NCBI RefSeq assembly: GCF_019977355.1
Contig: NZ_AP024655.1
Location: 4,402,001 to 4,466,000, forward strand
Length of the DNA: 64,000 nucleotides
Direction of reading: 5' to 3'
Origin: Arthrobacter sp. NicSoilB8
Lineage (GTDB): Bacteria > Actinomycetota > Actinomycetes > Actinomycetales > Micrococcaceae
Part shown: one piece after another, positions 8,522-17,126 of the stretch
Layout: every line of letters starts with the position of its first letter
Numbering within the stretch: position 1 is the first letter of the stretch
The notes under the pieces: model-generated
What the model saw: only the letters and a program-made list of their open reading frames with translations
Told to the model about the DNA's origin: nothing
The model's database searches: none
Program-made: the position numbers and the translations under genes

Positions 8522-9640
8522 TCAGCGAGTAGCTCCCGCGAGGGCGGCAGCGACGGCGCTGCCGGGGACCTCGGGGAGATGGATGGTGGTTGTAGCGATC
8601 GTGCGGGCCGTACGGTCGACGCCCACGAGGACCGTCCCGTCGTGTTCCTCGCTCCACGTCTCGATCACCCCGGCGGGGGTGCGGAGCCGGAGCGTGCTCC
8701 TTGGAGTGTCGCCCGTGAAAGTGTGCATCACGGTGCCGGCGGTGCCGGCGGCCAGGGTCAGGGCGATGCTGCCGGTGATGGCCAGGGCCGGGTGGGGCTT
8801 TCCCATGGAGAGCATCATGACGCTGGCGTCGGCGCCGGGGTCCGTCGGGGCGGGGGAAGCTACGATTGCGAGCTTCGGGATGGCCCGGGCCGCTTCGGCT
8901 GTCGTGCGGACCAGCCCCATCCGCACAGCTGCCTGCCTCCGGATCTGCTCGAGGGTATCCAGCTGCAGTTCCACTCCGGCGCGCCAGCTGTCGTACCTGG
9001 CCGTGTCCAGGCCAAGCTCCTCGGCGCGGACCATCACCACAGGAGCTCCGGCGTCGACCATCGACACGGTCCATCGGGTTCCGCCCGCCATGATCGTGTC
9101 AGTGGCCGCACCGGTGGGCAGGAGCGCACCGGTCGTCTTGCCTGCCGGGTCCTGGAAGCCGAGCCCCACAGCGTAGCCAGGGAAGGGTACGCCGGGCATC
9201 TGCGCCTCCGGAACCGATGCCAGGGCGCCGGCAGGAGTGGCCACCCGCTGGACGATGATTTGGTTGGTGTTCGTGTTGCGGGTGACGATCCGGGTGACGT
9301 CTCCAGTGGGGATCACCCACCCCTTCTCAATGGCATATAGCCCCACCACCGCAGAACCGTTCCCGCAATTGCTGCCCCAGTCCACCGAGGCCTCTTCGAT
9401 ACCGACCTGCGCGAAGGTGTATTCAACGTCGACGTCGTCGCTGACGGGCCGGTGCAGGATCACGGCTTTGCTGGTTGTTGATGTCGCCCCGCCGACGCCA
9501 TCGATCTGGCGGGGGTCCGGGCTGCCGAACAGCCGCGGAAGCAGCACATCGAGGCTGCAGCCGCCCTCCTGAAGACTCTCCGCATCAAACACCCAGCATT
9601 TGCTGGTGCCTCCGCGCATCCATCGGGCTTCGATCTCCAT
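8522..9640 (-). CDS. PrpF-family isomerase (aconitate/oxalomesaconate isomerase-like)
   Basis: 372 residues. The N-terminus MRGGTSKCWVFDAESL, then IDGVGGATSTTSKAVI and DWGSNCGNGSAVVGLYAIEKG, are the PrpF-family motifs; the Cys in GGTSKC and GSNCGN are the usual active-site region. Members isomerise 2-methylaconitate, 4-oxalomesaconate or related unsaturated acids. The start is ATG 9640 with GAGGAG upstream. Next to the MatC carrier and divergent from a LysR gene, it forms a compact acid-uptake and isomerisation module whose substrate is not identifiable here. Confidence 0.87.
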   Translation of the reverse strand: MEIEARWMRGGTSKCWVFDAESLQEGGCSLDVLLPRLFGSPDPRQIDGVGGATSTTSKAVILHRPVSDDVDVEYTFAQVGIEEASVDWGSNCGNGSAVVGLYAIEKGWVIPTGDVTRIVTRNTNTNQIIVQRVATPAGALASVPEAQMPGVPFPGYAVGLGFQDPAGKTTGALLPTGAATDTIMAGGTRWTVSMVDAGAPVVMVRAEELGLDTARYDSWRAGVELQLDTLEQIRRQAAVRMGLVRTTAEAARAIPKLAIVASPAPTDPGADASVMMLSMGKPHPALAITGSIALTLAAGTAGTVMHTFTGDTPRSTLRLRTPAGVIETWSEEHDGTVLVGVDRTARTIATTTIHLPEVPGSAVAAALAGATR

Positions 9641-9881
9641 GGTATTTCCCGCTTCTCCTCGTGCCTCAGATTTGAATGAGGACCTAGAAAGAGATTGAGC
9701 CAGATCACATCTTTAGACAATGTTCAATTTTCACGGGGGGATGTAGAATTACTTAATTCATTCAGGCCGCGCGGACTATTTTCCCGTCCCTCCAGCAGCC
9801 TTGTCCGGATTAGTGCACGATGTCCCGGGTGGAGCCCGCGCCGCGACAGAAAATGAAACAAATTGGGAGAAGGGTGAACCT
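9641..9881. promoter_or_regulatory. Divergent promoter region, prpF-like/LysR-type regulator
   Basis: Conspicuously AT-richer than its surroundings between about 9660 and 9770. It holds the small palindrome GAATT-ACTT-AATTC near 9748 and several TTCATTCA/ATTTGAATGA-type half-sites, as expected for LysR boxes controlling both genes. No exact -35/-10 assignment made. Confidence 0.5.
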
Positions 9882-10820
9882 TTGCTTAACGACGAAGGTC
9901 AGGACTTGTTCGATATGAGGCGGCTGGCGCTACTGCTGGAGGTGGTGGAGCAGGGCTCCATCACGGCCGCGGCCGAGCTCATGATGTACACGCCCTCGGC
10001 CGTCTCCCAACAGTTGCGCAAGCTCGAACAAGAAGTGGGCCAGCCTCTCCTCACCCGCCGCTCCCGTGGGGTGGTGCCCACCGAGGCCGGCCAGGTGCTG
10101 GCCGGCCACGCCCGCAAGATTGTCTGGCAGATGCAGGCAGCCCGGTCTGACCTCGGCCAGATTGCCGGTCTCAAACGGGGTTCCCTGACCGTGGGCACCT
10201 TCCCAACCCTGGCAGGATCCTTCCTGCCCATAGTCATCCGGACCTTTAAAAAGCGCTATCCGGCCATCAGCCTTTCCTTGCGCAGCGCCCGCTTCGATGA
10301 ACTGGTGGCAGATCTGCAGTCCGGGGTCACGGGGCTGTGCCTGCTCTGGGACTACCCATGGAATCCCTTCCAGGACGACTCCATCCGCGTAACAGAAGTC
10401 TTCCGGGAGAGCACCGTTATCCTGGTGGCCCGCAGCCACCCACTCGCCGACCGGGAGCAGGTACGCATGGAGGACCTGCGCAACGAGTCCTGGATTGTGC
10501 GCGCCGAGGCCCACCCCGTGGTTGAGGTTCTGCTGCGTTCCGCCCACGACGCCGGGTTCGAACCCGAGATTGCCTTCCTAGCCAACGACTACCAGGAGGC
10601 CCAGGCCATGGTCAGCGTGGGAATGGGAGTGGCAATGGTACCCAAGACCGCGGTGGCGCTTCAGCATCCTGACGTGAAGGTGCTGAGCCTGGGTTCCGCT
10701 GCCCCGCTGCGGCGGGTTCTGCTGGCGCAGCGCGAGGACAAGGTCTACGCCCCGGCCGAGGTGGCCTTCCACTCCACTCTCTTGGAAATCGCCCGCGAAC
10801 GAGCCACGGATTATCTCTAG
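9882..10820 (+). CDS. LysR-family transcriptional regulator
   Basis: 312 residues from TTG 9882, chosen because AGAAGG sits at the right spacing and the length matches the family. A longer frame from TTG 9801 has no ribosome site. The HTH is at the N-terminus (RRLALLLEVVEQGSITAAAELMMYTPSAVSQQLRKLEQEVGQPLL), followed by the effector domain (LTVGTFPTLAGSFLPIVIRTF, AQAMVSVGMGVAMVPKTAV). Divergent from the PrpF/MatC pair, so it is the likely activator of that unit in response to its acid substrate. Confidence 0.9.
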   Translation: MLNDEGQDLFDMRRLALLLEVVEQGSITAAAELMMYTPSAVSQQLRKLEQEVGQPLLTRRSRGVVPTEAGQVLAGHARKIVWQMQAARSDLGQIAGLKRGSLTVGTFPTLAGSFLPIVIRTFKKRYPAISLSLRSARFDELVADLQSGVTGLCLLWDYPWNPFQDDSIRVTEVFRESTVILVARSHPLADREQVRMEDLRNESWIVRAEAHPVVEVLLRSAHDAGFEPEIAFLANDYQEAQAMVSVGMGVAMVPKTAVALQHPDVKVLSLGSAAPLRRVLLAQREDKVYAPAEVAFHSTLLEIARERATDYL

Positions 10821-10878
10821 CTGCTAACGCAGTTGCGCGGGCACATCGCGCCCGGATGCGGTCGATTACGTAGCCGGC

Positions 10879-11799
10879 CTAGCCGTTCAGCACCACGTTC
10901 GCCGGCGGCTCCCCCGCCAGCATGAGCTCGATCTGCCGCTGGAGCAGCCGGCCCATCCGTGGCCGCATCGCCGAACTCGCCCCGCCGACATGGGGGCTGA
11001 TGATGACGCCCGTGGTCCGCCACAGCGGATGGTCCTGCGGCAGGGGCTCGGGATCGGTGACATCGAGCGCGGCGCGGATCCGGCCCGACGCGGTGTGCCG
11101 GACCAGGGCGTCGGTGTCCGCCACGGGGCCGCGGGCCACGTTCACCACCAGGGCGCCGTCCGGCATGGCCGCGAGGAAGACATCATCAATGAGGTGCCGG
11201 GTGGAGTCGCTGAGCGGAACGCCCACCACCACGATGTCGTGCTCCGGCAGCAGGGCGTGGAGTTCCGCGATGCCGTGGATCGGGCCGCGCTCGTCCATCC
11301 GTTCCCTGCTGGCCACCCGGGTCACGCTGGTCTCGAACGGCAGGAGCCGGTCCTCGATCGCCTTGCCCACCCCGCCGTAGCCCACAATCAGGACGCGGCG
11401 GTCCGCCAGGCTGGCGGTGGGCCGGGCATCCCACCGGCCCTCCTGCTGGCTCAGGATCAGGCGGGGGAATTCGCGCTGGCTGGCAAGGATCAGGGCGAGC
11501 GCCAGCTCCGCGGTGGAGGTTTCGTGGACGCCGGCCGCGTTGGCGAAAACCCGGCCGGACGGCAGGAAGTCCGCCACGCCGTCGTACCCGATCGACTGGC
11601 TCTGGACCAGGGCCGTGTCCACGGCCGCCAGGCTTTGCAGGACCTGCGGGCCGCCCATGTAGGGCGGCACCACGATGTCGATCCGCGGCTGCGGCGGCGC
11701 GCCGGCGAGGTCCCACTCCAGGACGGTGACGTCCGGGTGCGGCCGCAGGTATTCCCGCAGCGATGTATCCGGCAGGCTGACAGTAATATTCCGGGTCAT
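10879..11799 (-). CDS. D-isomer-specific 2-hydroxyacid dehydrogenase
   Basis: 306 residues from ATG 11799; the extra 28 in-frame codons upstream show no family similarity. The NAD(P) fold motif VGYGGVGKAIEDRL is present, followed by the catalytic Arg (NVARGPV), the acidic residue in DVTDPEPLP and the catalytic His in SPHVGG. The N-terminal part resembles glyoxylate/hydroxypyruvate reductase-like members. Reduces a 2-keto acid to a D-2-hydroxy acid or the reverse; substrate not specified. It converges with the LysR gene and is divergent from the LhgO gene. Confidence 0.88.
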   Translation of the reverse strand: MTRNITVSLPDTSLREYLRPHPDVTVLEWDLAGAPPQPRIDIVVPPYMGGPQVLQSLAAVDTALVQSQSIGYDGVADFLPSGRVFANAAGVHETSTAELALALILASQREFPRLILSQQEGRWDARPTASLADRRVLIVGYGGVGKAIEDRLLPFETSVTRVASRERMDERGPIHGIAELHALLPEHDIVVVGVPLSDSTRHLIDDVFLAAMPDGALVVNVARGPVADTDALVRHTASGRIRAALDVTDPEPLPQDHPLWRTTGVIISPHVGGASSAMRPRMGRLLQRQIELMLAGEPPANVVLNG

Positions 11800-11959
11800 A
11801 AGTGCCAGCGTAGTAGAGCCGGCGCCGGTGCCCCGAGCCGTGGACGTCCCTGACATTCGGACGCCGTTCGGGATAGGGTCCACAACAACAGGCGTTGAAG
11901 TGCCGGTTGTTCAATTGCCGGTTGTTGGTTTACAGGTTCAGGCGGGGAAGGCGGCGCGC

Positions 11960-13174
11960 ATGGCGGCTCGGATCGGAATCATTGGCGGCGGGATCGTGGG
12001 CATGGCGATTGCCCGCGCCCTGGTCCGGACCGGGGACTTCGACGTCACGGTCCTGGAAAAAGAGCACCGGGTGGCCGCGCACCAGACCGGGCACAACTCC
12101 GGGGTGGTCCATGCCGGCCTGTATTACCAGCCCGGCTCACTCAAAGCCGTCCTGTGCGCCCGCGGCCGGACCCTCACCCGGGACTTTTGCCGCGACAAGG
12201 GCCTGCCGTACCGCGAGCTCGGGAAGCTGGTAGTCGCGGTGACCGAGGCGGAGCTGCCGCGGCTGGCCGAAATCGAGCGCCGCGCCCGGGAGAACCGCGT
12301 CCCGGGCATGAAACGGCTCACCCGGGCGGAACTGCGCGAGATCGAGCCGCACGCCGCGGGCGTCGCGGCCGTCCACTCGCCGCACACTGCCGTCGTGGAC
12401 TACGCCGCCATCACCGAGGCCATGGCGCAGGACGTGCGGCTGGGCGGCGGGTCCGTGCTCCTGGGCCAGGAGGTGGTGGCCGTCAGCAACGCCGGCGGCG
12501 CGGTGCACGTCTCCACACCGGCCGCCACGCATACGTTCGACCGGCTGGTGGTGTGTGCGGGTCTGCAGTCAGACGTGGTGGCCGGGATGGTCGGGGCCAG
12601 CCCGTCCCCGGCGATCCTGCCGTTCCGCGGCGAATACTGGGTGATGGCCGCCGCCCGGAGCCACCTGGTCCGCGGCATGATCTACCCGGTGCCGGACCCG
12701 CGCTTCCCCTTCCTGGGCGTGCACTTCACCCGCGGCGTGTACGACGACGTCCATGTCGGCCCCAACGCGGTGCCGGCCCTGGCACGGGAGGGCTACTCGT
12801 GGGCCCGGGTGTCCCTGCCGGACACGCTGGCCTCGCTGAGGTGGCCCGGCGCGCCGGCCCTGGCCCGGCAGCACTGGCGGATGGGAGCCCGGGAGATCTC
12901 GGCGTCGCTGTTCAAGCCGCTGTATTTCGGGCAGGCCCGGCAGTTCCTGCCCGAACTGCAGCCGGGCGACCTCGCCAGGAAAGCCGGCGCCGGGGTCCGT
13001 GCCCAGGCGTGGTCTGCCGACGGCTCCCTGCTGGATGATTTCGCCGTGGACCGGCTCGGCGCCGTCACTCTGCTGCGCAATGCACCCTCCCCCGCGGCGA
13101 CGTCCGCCCTGGCGATCGCCGACCACGTCCTGGAGCACTACCTGCAGATCGCGCCGCACCGGCTGCCGACGTAG
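11960..13174 (+). CDS. lhgO: L-2-hydroxyglutarate oxidase family FAD enzyme
   Basis: 404 residues. FAD-binding motif IGIIGGGIVGMAIARAL at the N-terminus, then VLEKEHRVAAHQTGHNSGVVHAGLYY, the LhgO signature, and FPFLGVHFTRGVYDDVHVGPNAV. Oxidises L-2-hydroxyglutarate to 2-oxoglutarate, passing electrons to oxygen or quinone. I use ATG 11960, which follows GGGGAAGG at good distance and begins right at the dinucleotide fold; the frame is open further upstream without similarity. Confidence 0.9.
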   Translation: MAARIGIIGGGIVGMAIARALVRTGDFDVTVLEKEHRVAAHQTGHNSGVVHAGLYYQPGSLKAVLCARGRTLTRDFCRDKGLPYRELGKLVVAVTEAELPRLAEIERRARENRVPGMKRLTRAELREIEPHAAGVAAVHSPHTAVVDYAAITEAMAQDVRLGGGSVLLGQEVVAVSNAGGAVHVSTPAATHTFDRLVVCAGLQSDVVAGMVGASPSPAILPFRGEYWVMAAARSHLVRGMIYPVPDPRFPFLGVHFTRGVYDDVHVGPNAVPALAREGYSWARVSLPDTLASLRWPGAPALARQHWRMGAREISASLFKPLYFGQARQFLPELQPGDLARKAGAGVRAQAWSADGSLLDDFAVDRLGAVTLLRNAPSPAATSALAIADHVLEHYLQIAPHRLPT

Positions 13175-13323
13175 GAATTTGGACAGACTTCGGCCGTGCC
13201 CCGCGCGCTTCGTGGACTTCGCCTCCGGCCCCGCCTAACGTCAGAAAGACCACCGTTATTCATCGAAACGATGCGGTTCAGCACGGTGCTGAGCACCCCG
13301 TTGAGTCCGGAAGGTCCACGCTC

Positions 13324-14229
13324 ATGACGAATCCGGGCAGCCGGCCGGCCGCTCCCGTCCACCGCAGGAACTTGCTTCTGGTCTGGGCCGCCGCCGCGCT
13401 GGTACTGGCCGCCGCCGTCGTCCTAGGCGCCATCCGCACCGTGCCGTCACCGCAGGGTGAATTCCTTACCGTCGCCCACCGGCCGGAGGAGCACCAGTCC
13501 GCCGCGGACCAAACCGCGCCGACGGCGGCGCCGCGCCCCGCCGTCGACCTCTCCGCCGAGATCCAGCGGATCATCGGCGAGCACCCCGAGCACCGGATCG
13601 GCGTCGCCGTGGTGGACACCGGCGACGGCCGGCTGCAGAGCTACGGCGACGTGGCACCTTACACGGCGGCGAGCACCGCCAAGGTCCTGACCGCCGCCGC
13701 CTACTACCATCTCGTGGAAACGGGCGACAAGTCCCTCGACGCTCCCCTGGGCGCGTTCACCGCCGCGTTCCAGCTCAAGGCCATGATCAACACCAGCAGC
13801 GATGACTCGTGGCTCCTGCTGATGCAGGACATCGGCTACCCCCGCCTGACCGCCTACGCCGCCAGCCTGGGCATCACCTACGATCCCCAACAGAACCTCC
13901 TGGCCCCGGCCGACATGGCGCGGCTCCTCAACCAGCTCGCCACGGGCAAGCTCCTGGACGCCGGGCACACCGCCGAACTGCTCGGCTACATGCAAAAGAC
14001 CAATGACGAGGACCTCATCCCGGCGGCCACCGCCCCCGGCATCACGGTTCACCACAAGTACGGCGTGGTCCAGGGCTATGTCCACGACGCCGCGCTGCTC
14101 AGTGCCGGCGACCGCTCCTATGCGGTGGTCATCTACACGTGGGGGCCGGACGACGCCGACAGCGCGGACCGGCTCGACCTCATCCACGACCTGACGCACC
14201 AGCTCACCGGTGCCCTGTTTGGGCAGTAG
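13324..14229 (+). CDS. Membrane-anchored serine hydrolase of the class A beta-lactamase fold
   Basis: 301 residues: an N-terminal anchor (LLLVWAAAALVLAAAVVLGAI, 17-37), a Pro/Ala/Gln-rich linker, and a domain with the SxxK nucleophile S117-T-A-K120 (YTAASTAKVLTAAAYY), an SDD box at 159-161 where SDN is usual, and H-K-Y-G at 244-247 where KTG is usual. Related proteins annotated as beta-lactamase-related serine hydrolases are probably cell-wall or esterase enzymes rather than resistance enzymes. It lies upstream of a two-component system that could respond to envelope state (inference). Confidence 0.85.
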   Translation: MTNPGSRPAAPVHRRNLLLVWAAAALVLAAAVVLGAIRTVPSPQGEFLTVAHRPEEHQSAADQTAPTAAPRPAVDLSAEIQRIIGEHPEHRIGVAVVDTGDGRLQSYGDVAPYTAASTAKVLTAAAYYHLVETGDKSLDAPLGAFTAAFQLKAMINTSSDDSWLLLMQDIGYPRLTAYAASLGITYDPQQNLLAPADMARLLNQLATGKLLDAGHTAELLGYMQKTNDEDLIPAATAPGITVHHKYGVVQGYVHDAALLSAGDRSYAVVIYTWGPDDADSADRLDLIHDLTHQLTGALFGQ

Positions 14230-14375
14230 CAGGACGCAGGCTGTTAACAGCCTGAAAATCAACCGCTAAAGGGTGGCGCCCGCACCACGACAGGGGCAGG
14301 ATGAAAGGAGCGGGATAGTCCGCAGCTGCCCGATGGAACCCCGGAATGTTCGGCGGTCCTCTGGAGGAGCACCAG

Positions 14376-14498
14376 ATGTCCATTCCTTCTGAATCACCGA
14401 CCTGCCGTCCCGCCGAAGCAGGGACTTCCGGTTCCGCCCGCGCTCTGCAGCCCAAAGGAACCTCCCGGAACCGCGCTTTTTCCAGGGAGCCACCGTGA
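14376..14498 (+). CDS. Possible 40-residue leader ORF coupled to the response regulator
   Basis: ATG 14376 lies seven bases after a near-perfect GGAGGAG. The frame runs 40 codons and its TGA overlaps the GTG start of the response regulator (GTGA, 14495-14498). Composition is polar and Ser/Arg/Pro-rich with no recognised domain. Translation could serve mainly to couple ribosomes onto the regulator. It may also be chance; the strong ribosome site and exact overlap are the only support. Confidence 0.4.
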   Translation: MSIPSESPTCRPAEAGTSGSARALQPKGTSRNRAFSREPP

Positions 14499-15160
14499 TC
14501 CGGATCCTCATCGCAGAAGACGAAGAACGCATTTCCCGCTTCATCGAAAAAGGCCTGCGCGCCGCCGGCTACGCCCCCACGGTGGTAAGCGACGGCGTCA
14601 CGGCCGTGGACTACGCGGCCAGCGGCGAATTCGACCTCCTGCTCCTGGACATCGGTCTCCCCCGTTTGGACGGCTTCGCCGTACTGGCCGCCCTGCGCCA
14701 CGGACAGGTGGGAATACCGGTCATCTTCCTCACAGCCCGAGGCTCGTCCGCCGACACCGTTGCAGCGCTGGAAGGCGGCGCCGACGACTACATCGTCAAG
14801 CCGTTCCACTTCGAGGAACTCGTGGCCCGCATCAGGGCCCGGACACGCCGGGGGGACACCGGCGATCCGCTCGCGGGAAGCATCCTGCGCTACGGACCCC
14901 TGGAGCTGAACCTGCACACCCGCACGGTCAGCGTGGACGGCCGGATGGTGGAGCTCTCCGCCCGCGAATTCGCCTTGGTGGAAATGTTCCTGCTGCACCC
15001 CGGGCAGGTCCTGACCCGGCAACAACTGCTGAGCCACGTGTGGGGCTACGACTTCGACAGCACGTCCAACGTGGTGGACGTCTACGTGCGGCAGTTGCGG
15101 ATGAAGATCGGCGCCAACCGCATTCTCACCACGCGCGGCGCCGGCTACCGCCTTGGCTAG
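14495..15160 (+). CDS. OmpR/PhoB-family response regulator
   Basis: 221 residues. Receiver domain with the acidic pocket near residues 8-10, phospho-acceptor D52 (LLLLDIGLP), T80 and K102 (DDYIVKPF), then a winged-helix DNA-binding domain ending GANRILTTRGAGYRLG. The start is GTG 14495 after CAGGGAG. The histidine kinase gene follows 93 bp downstream. Candidate targets are nearby: the serine hydrolase upstream or the glycosyltransferase operon from 17127. Confidence 0.93.
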   Translation: MIRILIAEDEERISRFIEKGLRAAGYAPTVVSDGVTAVDYAASGEFDLLLLDIGLPRLDGFAVLAALRHGQVGIPVIFLTARGSSADTVAALEGGADDYIVKPFHFEELVARIRARTRRGDTGDPLAGSILRYGPLELNLHTRTVSVDGRMVELSAREFALVEMFLLHPGQVLTRQQLLSHVWGYDFDSTSNVVDVYVRQLRMKIGANRILTTRGAGYRLG

Positions 15161-15253
15161 GCGCGGCTTACAGGCGCGGCTTGGAGGCACAACTTGTAGG
15201 CGCGGAGGCAAGCTTCAAAAAACAGAACGGACTGTCACCGGAAGGGGAACAAG

Positions 15254-16879
15254 GTGACCGACTCTGATGAACTCCCCGGCGGGAACCGCCCGCCCGGGCC
15301 GGCCCAGCCTGGGCAGGGCCCTGCCCCGCAGGGCGCGCCGTGGCAGGGCCCTACCCCGCAGGGCGCGTCCGGGCAGCCCCCGGCCGCACCGGCCGCACCG
15401 GCCGACGGGACCGTGGACCCCTCCGGCTGGGGCGCGAAGATCCACTCGGTGCGTTTCCGGGTGGTGGCCGCCATGCTGGGCATGATGCTCGCCGGGCTTT
15501 TCACCGCGGGGCTGGTCACGTTCGTGGTCCAGTTCCAGGAGTCCGATGCCCGGATTGACCAGGCGATCCTGGACAAGGCCAAATCCGTGGTCAAGATGGT
15601 GCAGACCAACAAGAAAACCTCCGGGGACTACGCCAACAGGAGCTACATCAGCGCACTCCACGAGGCCGCCGAGGACATCGAGCCCCGCAGCAACGAGGTA
15701 ATGGCGGGAATCGTGGACGGGCGGGTGGCGTGGACCGTTGAGGGCAACCCGGACAGAGACCTCCTGAACGACAGCATGCTCTCCGACGCCGCCGGGCTCA
15801 GGAATGAGGTAGGCGCGTCCTTCGGCGAGCTGAACTCGGACGGCCGCCCGCTCAGGACTGTCGTGCTGCCGATGAAAGGCGCCGACGGGACCTTCTTCCT
15901 GGTCGGCCGGGACGCGGGCGATCAGCGCGAGCACAACCTCAGCTCCGTCCAGACGTATTCGCTGGTCGCCCTCAGCATGCTCCTGGCTGCCGCGGTGATC
16001 GGCGGCGTCGTCGCCGGGCGCCTGCTCTATCCGCTCCGCATGCTGCGCGAGGCTTCCAACGCGGTCAGCCCGGAGGACCTCACGCAGCGGGTGGAGGTGC
16101 GCAAGGGCGAGGACGACGTCACTCTGCTGGCCAAGACTTTCAACACCATGCTCGAACGGCTGGATGAGGGCGCCCAGCAGCAGCAGCAGTTCCTGGACGA
16201 CGCCGGCCACGAGCTGCGAACGCCGCTGACCATCCTCCGTGGCCACCTCGAGCTCGAGACGGTCGATGACCCGGAGGATGTCATTGCCACGCGGGACGTG
16301 CTGCTGGACGAGGTGGACCGGATGCAGCGCCTCGTGGACGACCTCCTGCTGCTCGCAAACTCCGGCCACCCCGACTTCATCCGGCGTGAACCCGTCCCGA
16401 TCCCGGACCTTCTGGATCAGGTCATGGAGAAGGTGCACGTCCTGGCCGACCGGCACTGGCAGATCGATGAAAAAGCCGACTACGTAGTGGACGCGGATCC
16501 GCAGCGCCTCACCCAGGCCCTGGTCCAGCTCGCCGCGAACGCCGTCAAGTACACCGGGCGGTCCTCCACCATTGCGCTCGGCTCCCGGATCGAGGGCCCG
16601 ACGGCGGCCGACGGAACGCCGCTGCCGGCGTCGGACACCCTCCTGCTGTGGGTGCGGGACGACGGCGTTGGCATCGCTGCCGAGGACCAGCAACGGATCT
16701 TCGAACGGTTCGGCCGGGCGCACACAGGCCGCGGCGAGGAAGGCTCGGGGCTGGGCCTCGCAATCGTCGCGGCCATCGCCCAGGCTCACGGCGGCCTGGC
16801 CACCGTGGAATCCGAATACGGCCACGGGGCCACTTTCCTGATCCGGATCCCGCTGCAGTCCGCCAGCGTCCGCGTCTGA
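15254..16879 (+). CDS. Two-component sensor histidine kinase
   Basis: 541 residues from GTG 15254, which follows GAAGGGGAA. A Pro/Gln/Gly-rich cytoplasmic start (residues 11-50, built from a 30-bp DNA repeat) precedes TM1 (about 69-92), an extracytoplasmic domain, TM2 (about 232-258), HAMP (LLYPLRMLREASNAVSPEDLTQRV), dimerisation domain with H319 (DDAGHELRTPLTILRGH), and an ATPase domain with N-box (AANAVKYT, about 428), DDGVGI and GSGLGLAIV. Partner of the OmpR regulator upstream. The signal is unknown. Confidence 0.93.
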   Translation: MTDSDELPGGNRPPGPAQPGQGPAPQGAPWQGPTPQGASGQPPAAPAAPADGTVDPSGWGAKIHSVRFRVVAAMLGMMLAGLFTAGLVTFVVQFQESDARIDQAILDKAKSVVKMVQTNKKTSGDYANRSYISALHEAAEDIEPRSNEVMAGIVDGRVAWTVEGNPDRDLLNDSMLSDAAGLRNEVGASFGELNSDGRPLRTVVLPMKGADGTFFLVGRDAGDQREHNLSSVQTYSLVALSMLLAAAVIGGVVAGRLLYPLRMLREASNAVSPEDLTQRVEVRKGEDDVTLLAKTFNTMLERLDEGAQQQQQFLDDAGHELRTPLTILRGHLELETVDDPEDVIATRDVLLDEVDRMQRLVDDLLLLANSGHPDFIRREPVPIPDLLDQVMEKVHVLADRHWQIDEKADYVVDADPQRLTQALVQLAANAVKYTGRSSTIALGSRIEGPTAADGTPLPASDTLLLWVRDDGVGIAAEDQQRIFERFGRAHTGRGEEGSGLGLAIVAAIAQAHGGLATVESEYGHGATFLIRIPLQSASVRV

Positions 16880-17126
16880 GCCGGTCTGTTCCGAAGCGGT
16901 CCGAGCGATCCGGATACCCCTGATTTGGCGCGCCCGGCGCGTCTGACCGGGTTCGGTTCCGGCCCGGCTGGCCGGGCGGTCCTTGGATGAGAAATCCTTA
17001 ATCTTCCTCTCATCCCGTCCTCACTCTTCGGGCGCAGGCTGATGTCTATCATCAGAGCGCGCTGGCACGGGATCCAGTTGCAACCGCGACTGGATCCGGA
17101 ACGCCGGGGCCGGGGGAGGTTTTGCC
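16880..17126. promoter_or_regulatory. Likely promoter region of the glycosyltransferase operon
   Basis: 247 bp before the seven-gene operon. An imperfect series CTTAATCTTCCTCTCATCC..GTCCTCACTC at about 16997-17026 and an inverted pair GGATGAG/CTCATCC (16985-16991, 17009-17015) could be a response-regulator site. I could not fix a -35/-10 pair. Confidence 0.4.

Noticed and set aside
13324..14229. Antibiotic-resistance beta-lactamase
   Set aside because: SDD and HKYG replace SDN and KTG, and no class A catalytic Glu motif stands out; a membrane-anchored serine hydrolase is the safer reading.
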